Below, one piece after another: positions 60,664-64,000 of a stretch of DNA of 64,000 nt. Under the pieces are notes generated by a model. The model searched no databases, had not been told where the DNA came from, and was given only the letters and a program-made list of their open reading frames with translations. Position 1 is the stretch's first letter; each line of letters opens with the position of its first letter. A program made the position numbers and the translations under genes. Origin of the DNA: Coraliomargarita_B sp046540835 (GTDB lineage Bacteria; Verrucomicrobiota; Verrucomicrobiia; Opitutales; Coraliomargaritaceae); contig JBKHEL010000002.1 in assembly GCA_046540835.1 (NCBI GenBank), positions 1 through 64,000 of the forward strand. Reading direction: 5' to 3'.

Positions 60664-62061
60664 ATGGCTAAAATGACCGATCCTATCCACGAGCCCGAAG
60701 GTGGTTCCAGCCGGTTTTGGCACCCCCAGTTTCCTCTGCGGCCCGGGAAATTTCCGTTTTTCTATGGCTGGTTTCTCGCCTTTGTGGCGACGCTTGGCAT
60801 CTGCGCCAGTATGCCCGGTCAGACGATTGGCGTCGGTGTGTTCAAGACGCGCTTGATGGAGGCGCTCGGGCTCAACTCGATGCAGTTGAGTGTCGCCTAC
60901 ATGCTCGGCACCTTTCTCAGTGCGCTTTTTCTGGGGGTGGGCGGGCGCTTTTTTGATCGTTTTGGAGGGCGGAGGGCGCTGGTTTACTCGGTCGCGGCGC
61001 TTGGTGTCGTGCTGCTGGGGTTGAGCGGGATCGAGTGGATCAGTTCGCTCGCGGAGCGGATTCCCCTGCTGAATTTGAAGGTCTGGTTGCCTGCGTTTTT
61101 TTGCCTGACTGTCGGTTTCGCCTGTTTGCGCTATACGGGGCAGGGGATGGTGACGCTCTCGTCCCGGGCGATCCTCGGGAAGTGGTTTGACCGGCGGCGG
61201 GGAACGGTGACGGCGTTCAGCGGTGCACTGGTCTCCTTCATGTTTTCCGCTTCCCCGATCTGTCTTGAGTATTTGATCCGAACGTTCAGTTGGCAGGGTG
61301 CCTGGATGGTGATGGGGCTTTTTATGCTCTTGGTTCTGGTTCCCTTCTTTTGGGCGTTTATCCGGGACAACCCTGAAGAGTGCGGGCTTGTCATGGATGG
61401 CGGCCCAGGCAAGAAAGTGCGCAAGCCGAATGCCGACTCCACCGTCCATCGGGACTATACTAGAGCCGAGGCGGCACGCACGTTTTCATTCTGGGCCTTT
61501 ACCCTGATGTTTGCGCTCAGCGGCATGGTGATCACCGCCTACACCTTCCATATTCTTGCGATCGCCGCCGAGCTGCGTGTGAGCACAGACTACATTCTGA
61601 TGCTTTTTGTGCCGACGGCCGTGGTCTCTGTCGTCTCGGGGTTTATCATCGCATCGTTGACGGATCTCTCTTTTGTCAAAATCAAATACATGCTTGTGCT
61701 TATGGGCTTGAGCAGTTGCGGGGCTTATGCTGCGATCGGCTTCGGCCATTATCCTGATATCTCCTGGCTCCACATCGCGGCTTTCGGTGTGTCGAGTGGT
61801 TGCTTCGCCAGTATCTCGACTATTGTCTGGCCACGCTTTTTCGGGCGCAGCCACTTGGGGGCCATTTCAGGGTTGTTCATGACGACCATTGTCGTCTCGA
61901 GTGCCGTCGGGCCCTTTCTCTTCAATCTGGGGGAGAGTTTGTTGGGTGGCTACCGGATTGCATTCATCGTTTCTGCGGGGATCGCCGCAGTCCTCGCCGT
62001 TGCGGCCTTCTGGGCAGACAATCCGCAGCGTAATCAAAAACCGGAAACGACCGGAGCCTGA
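60664..62061 (+). CDS. Major facilitator superfamily transporter (OFA/MCT-like)
   Basis: A 465-residue inner-membrane transporter with about 12 hydrophobic helices in two six-helix halves. The loop between helices 2 and 3 has the MFS signature form GGRFFDRFGGRRALV. The N-terminal FFYGWFLAFVATLGICASMPGQT and FGVFKTR-like VGVFKTRLM, and LSSRAILGKWFDRRRGTVTAFSG, resemble oxalate/formate antiporters and monocarboxylate transporters. The substrate is probably a small organic acid, but that is only a family guess. Confidence 0.85.
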   Translation: MAKMTDPIHEPEGGSSRFWHPQFPLRPGKFPFFYGWFLAFVATLGICASMPGQTIGVGVFKTRLMEALGLNSMQLSVAYMLGTFLSALFLGVGGRFFDRFGGRRALVYSVAALGVVLLGLSGIEWISSLAERIPLLNLKVWLPAFFCLTVGFACLRYTGQGMVTLSSRAILGKWFDRRRGTVTAFSGALVSFMFSASPICLEYLIRTFSWQGAWMVMGLFMLLVLVPFFWAFIRDNPEECGLVMDGGPGKKVRKPNADSTVHRDYTRAEAARTFSFWAFTLMFALSGMVITAYTFHILAIAAELRVSTDYILMLFVPTAVVSVVSGFIIASLTDLSFVKIKYMLVLMGLSSCGAYAAIGFGHYPDISWLHIAAFGVSSGCFASISTIVWPRFFGRSHLGAISGLFMTTIVVSSAVGPFLFNLGESLLGGYRIAFIVSAGIAAVLAVAAFWADNPQRNQKPETTGA

Positions 62062-62143
62062 TCCGGGGGTGCTGGCGGCGGATTCTACCTCGCGGGATTT
62101 TTACAGTTTGCCATCTGCGCATCGGAAGCCTAGCGCTTGGGTT

Positions 62144-63547
62144 ATGTCAGAGCGTCAGGTAAAAACGACTTACGAAAAAGCGCAGAGGATCAATCTGGAT
62201 CCTTTGCGCTATGGAGTCTTTGCGGAGATCGGAGCCGGGCAGGAAACGGCCAACTGGTTTTTTCGTGTTTCCGCAAGTGCGGGCACGGTAGCAAAGACGA
62301 TTTCCGCCTACGACATGACGATGAGTGATGCGCTCTATGGCAAGACCGCGCGCTATGTCTCCGCAGACCGTCTGCAGGCGATGCTGGTCTATGAATATAA
62401 TTTACTTGAAGAGCGATTGGGGCCGAAGCGGGGAGCGGACACGGCATTTTTCTCGTTTTGTAATACGGTCCGCGCCAGAGGGTATAAGGATACCGGGGAG
62501 TGTCACGGCTGGTTGGGGATCCGCCTGCAGTTGCGCCCGGGAGCGGAGCCCTGCGAGATCGTCGTGCATCTGCGGCTGCTGGATGAAGCGAATTCGGACC
62601 AGATGGACGCGCTGGGGAAGGTTGGGGTGAATCTCATTTACGCGGCATTCCACTACCGCGACAGCTTGCACGATTTTGTCGATTCCCTGGTCGACGGAGT
62701 CTCTCCGGAAAGTGTGGAGATCGATATGTTGCGCTTCACCGGGAAGGATTTTCGCTATGTGGATAATCGGCTCTGTGCGCTGCAACTTGTGCAGAGTAAG
62801 CTGACGGACGCCGCGATGTTTAACTCCTCCGGCGAGGTGGTGCAGGCGGCCGATGCGCTCTATAAACGACAGATTCTTCTGCTTCGGGGCAGCTTCAATC
62901 CGGTGTTGAAACTGCACCTCGATATGATCCGGCAGTCGCGCAAGATTTTCTTTGAGGGGATGGACCCGGATGCGGAGGACCGGGCGATCGAAATTTGTGA
63001 GATCAGCACGAACAACCTGTTGCGCGACGACGGAGGCCTCGATCACGAAAACTTCATCAACCGGGCGGATGTGCTGCAAAAGCTGGGGAAGAATGTTTTG
63101 ATCAGTAGAACGGCGGAGTTCCACCGCATCGCGACCTATCTCAGTCGCTACACGGCCGAGCCGATCGCGATCATCCTGAGCATCGGCTTGCTCAATGAAC
63201 TCTTCAAAGAAAAGTGGTCAAAGGATCTTCCTGGCGGGATCCTCGAATCTTTCGGACGGCTCTTCAAAAACCGGGTGCAGCTCTATGTCTACCCCTGGCA
63301 TAACACCAGGAGCATGGAGCTGGTCACGGCGGAAAACTTCAAGGCGCCGCAGGCATGGGGGCATTTCTATCAGCACCTGCTTGAGAATAAACGGATTCTC
63401 CCTGTCGGCGTGGGGGATCCCAGTCTTCTTGCAAATACTGGACGAAAGGTGATGAAGATGATTCAGTCAGACGATTTGGAATGGAGGCAGTGGGTGCCTG
63501 AAGAGGCGCATGAGATGGTGCGGATCAATCAAAGCCGTGGAGCTTGA
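62144..63547 (+). CDS. Conserved protein of unclear function
   Basis: A 467-residue soluble protein with no signal peptide. The N-terminal part contains PLRYGVFAEIGAGQETANWFF-type sequence (RYGVFAEIGAGQETA) and RGADTAFFSFCNTV. The middle has VDMIKFSG-like EIDMLRFTGKDFRYVDNRL and QLVQSKLTDAAMF. The C-terminal part ends with SFGRLFKNRVQLYVYPW. I recall near relatives in cyanobacteria and PVC bacteria that databases label variously, sometimes as nicotinamide-nucleotide adenylyltransferase; I cannot verify that label and see no classical nucleotidyltransferase HxGH motif. It is separated from the following methyltransferase by 3 bp, indicating translational coupling. Confidence 0.7.
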   Translation: MSERQVKTTYEKAQRINLDPLRYGVFAEIGAGQETANWFFRVSASAGTVAKTISAYDMTMSDALYGKTARYVSADRLQAMLVYEYNLLEERLGPKRGADTAFFSFCNTVRARGYKDTGECHGWLGIRLQLRPGAEPCEIVVHLRLLDEANSDQMDALGKVGVNLIYAAFHYRDSLHDFVDSLVDGVSPESVEIDMLRFTGKDFRYVDNRLCALQLVQSKLTDAAMFNSSGEVVQAADALYKRQILLLRGSFNPVLKLHLDMIRQSRKIFFEGMDPDAEDRAIEICEISTNNLLRDDGGLDHENFINRADVLQKLGKNVLISRTAEFHRIATYLSRYTAEPIAIILSIGLLNELFKEKWSKDLPGGILESFGRLFKNRVQLYVYPWHNTRSMELVTAENFKAPQAWGHFYQHLLENKRILPVGVGDPSLLANTGRKVMKMIQSDDLEWRQWVPEEAHEMVRINQSRGA

Positions 63548-63550
63548 GGG

Positions 63551-64000
63551 ATGGCCTTGCTCTGGTCTCATAACGACGGGGGAAATCACTACGAGGTGCG
63601 CTCGGCAGGGGCCTCCATCCGTCTCTATCGCAACGGGGTGAATCACTCCCAGTGGAATCCGGGTCGACCCTTGGCGGGCTCGGTCTGGGATCTGTTGACG
63701 CTGCCCGCACTTCATCGTGAGGGCGGTCAGATTCAGGATGGATTGCTGCTTGGCTTCGGGGCTGGTGCGGCCGGCCGTCAACTGCTGGATCTGGCGCATG
63801 TCGCGACACTGGTCGGTGTGGAGATGGACCCGATGCACCTTTCAATTGCTGATGGGTTTTTTCAGTGCACGGATGGCTGTGAGCTTGTCGCGGCAGACGC
63901 TGTCGAGTGGGTTGCCTCCCAGCAAGCCGGATGCTACGATTACATTGTGGACGATCTGTATGCGGAGGAAGCCGGTGTGCCCGAGCGCTTTGCTCCGCTG
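63551..64000 (+). CDS. Spermidine-synthase-like / SAM-dependent methyltransferase (3' end outside window)
   Basis: The first 150 residues are visible. LLLGFGAGAAGRQLLDL is the nucleotide (SAM/dcSAM)-binding glycine loop, then VGVEMDPMHLSIADGFF with the acidic residue after beta-2, and DYIVDDLYAEEAG as a motif found in spermidine synthases and related fused proteins. It is coupled to the upstream 467-residue protein, so the two probably act together. Without the missing end, neither polyamine synthesis nor methyl transfer can be chosen. Confidence 0.75.
   Translation, partial: MALLWSHNDGGNHYEVRSAGASIRLYRNGVNHSQWNPGRPLAGSVWDLLTLPALHREGGQIQDGLLLGFGAGAAGRQLLDLAHVATLVGVEMDPMHLSIADGFFQCTDGCELVAADAVEWVASQQAGCYDYIVDDLYAEEAGVPERFAPL

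Overview
The window is a GC-rich, densely coded bacterial chromosome segment of about 55 protein genes on both strands, two tRNAs, no rRNA and little mobile DNA. The gene content points to a marine member of the Verrucomicrobiota, probably class Opitutae: adjacent RNases HIII and HII, a type II (eukaryote-like) glutamine synthetase, dispersed type II secretion genes, DP-rich helical-repeat secreted proteins and a heparinase/alginate-lyase-like enzyme. The taxonomic call is an inference from protein resemblance, not from a marker search.

Layout. 1-3077: uvrA, cut by the left edge. 3.2-8 kb: a secreted protein diverging from an ABCG-type exporter, a lipoprotein and a secreted helical-repeat protein. 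8-9.1 kb: glutamine synthetase II behind a near-consensus sigma-54 promoter. 9.3-12.5 kb: a 150-residue protein-kinase-like protein overlapping a PP2C phosphatase, converging on a lipoprotein and MsbA-like exporter pair. 12.7-20.8 kb: a Lys-rich secreted protein, a TM2 protein, nth, clpB, a repeat protein and nadE. 20.9-24 kb: tolC-like, maf and tonB-like genes. 24-31 kb: an HTH protein, a nitrilase-family amidase, rpe, a gspF-like gene, a DExH helicase, a fatty-acid desaturase and a cold-shock protein. 31-36.5 kb: an aldo/keto reductase, a polysaccharide-lyase-like protein, a DUF3524 (tRNA-queuosine mannosyltransferase-like) glycosyltransferase and a lone RAYT transposase. 36.7-46.5 kb: prfC, a SulP/universal-stress chimera carrying two apparent in-frame deletions, mgtE, gspE, a SET-domain gene, mutY, rnhC and rnhB.

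46.6-59.5 kb is the classical translation/transcription block: tRNA-Thr, tuf, tRNA-Trp, secE, nusG, rplK, rplA, rplJ, rplL, rpoB, rpoC. It contains a three-way-junction RNA before rplL, a very strong hairpin with a T-run before rpoB, and a textbook terminator after rpoC. The last 4.5 kb hold an RluA-type pseudouridine synthase, an OFA-like MFS transporter, a conserved protein of unclear role and a spermidine-synthase-like methyltransferase cut by the right edge.

Most striking points: RpoC lacks the conserved Zn2 cysteines; the SulP-USP chimera; the minimal kinase/phosphatase pair; the DUF3524 glycosyltransferase; UvrA with low-complexity insertions and half of its first zinc module missing; the sigma-54 promoter of GSII; and the RNA structure between rplJ and rplL. 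No CRISPR array, prophage or clear defence island was seen.
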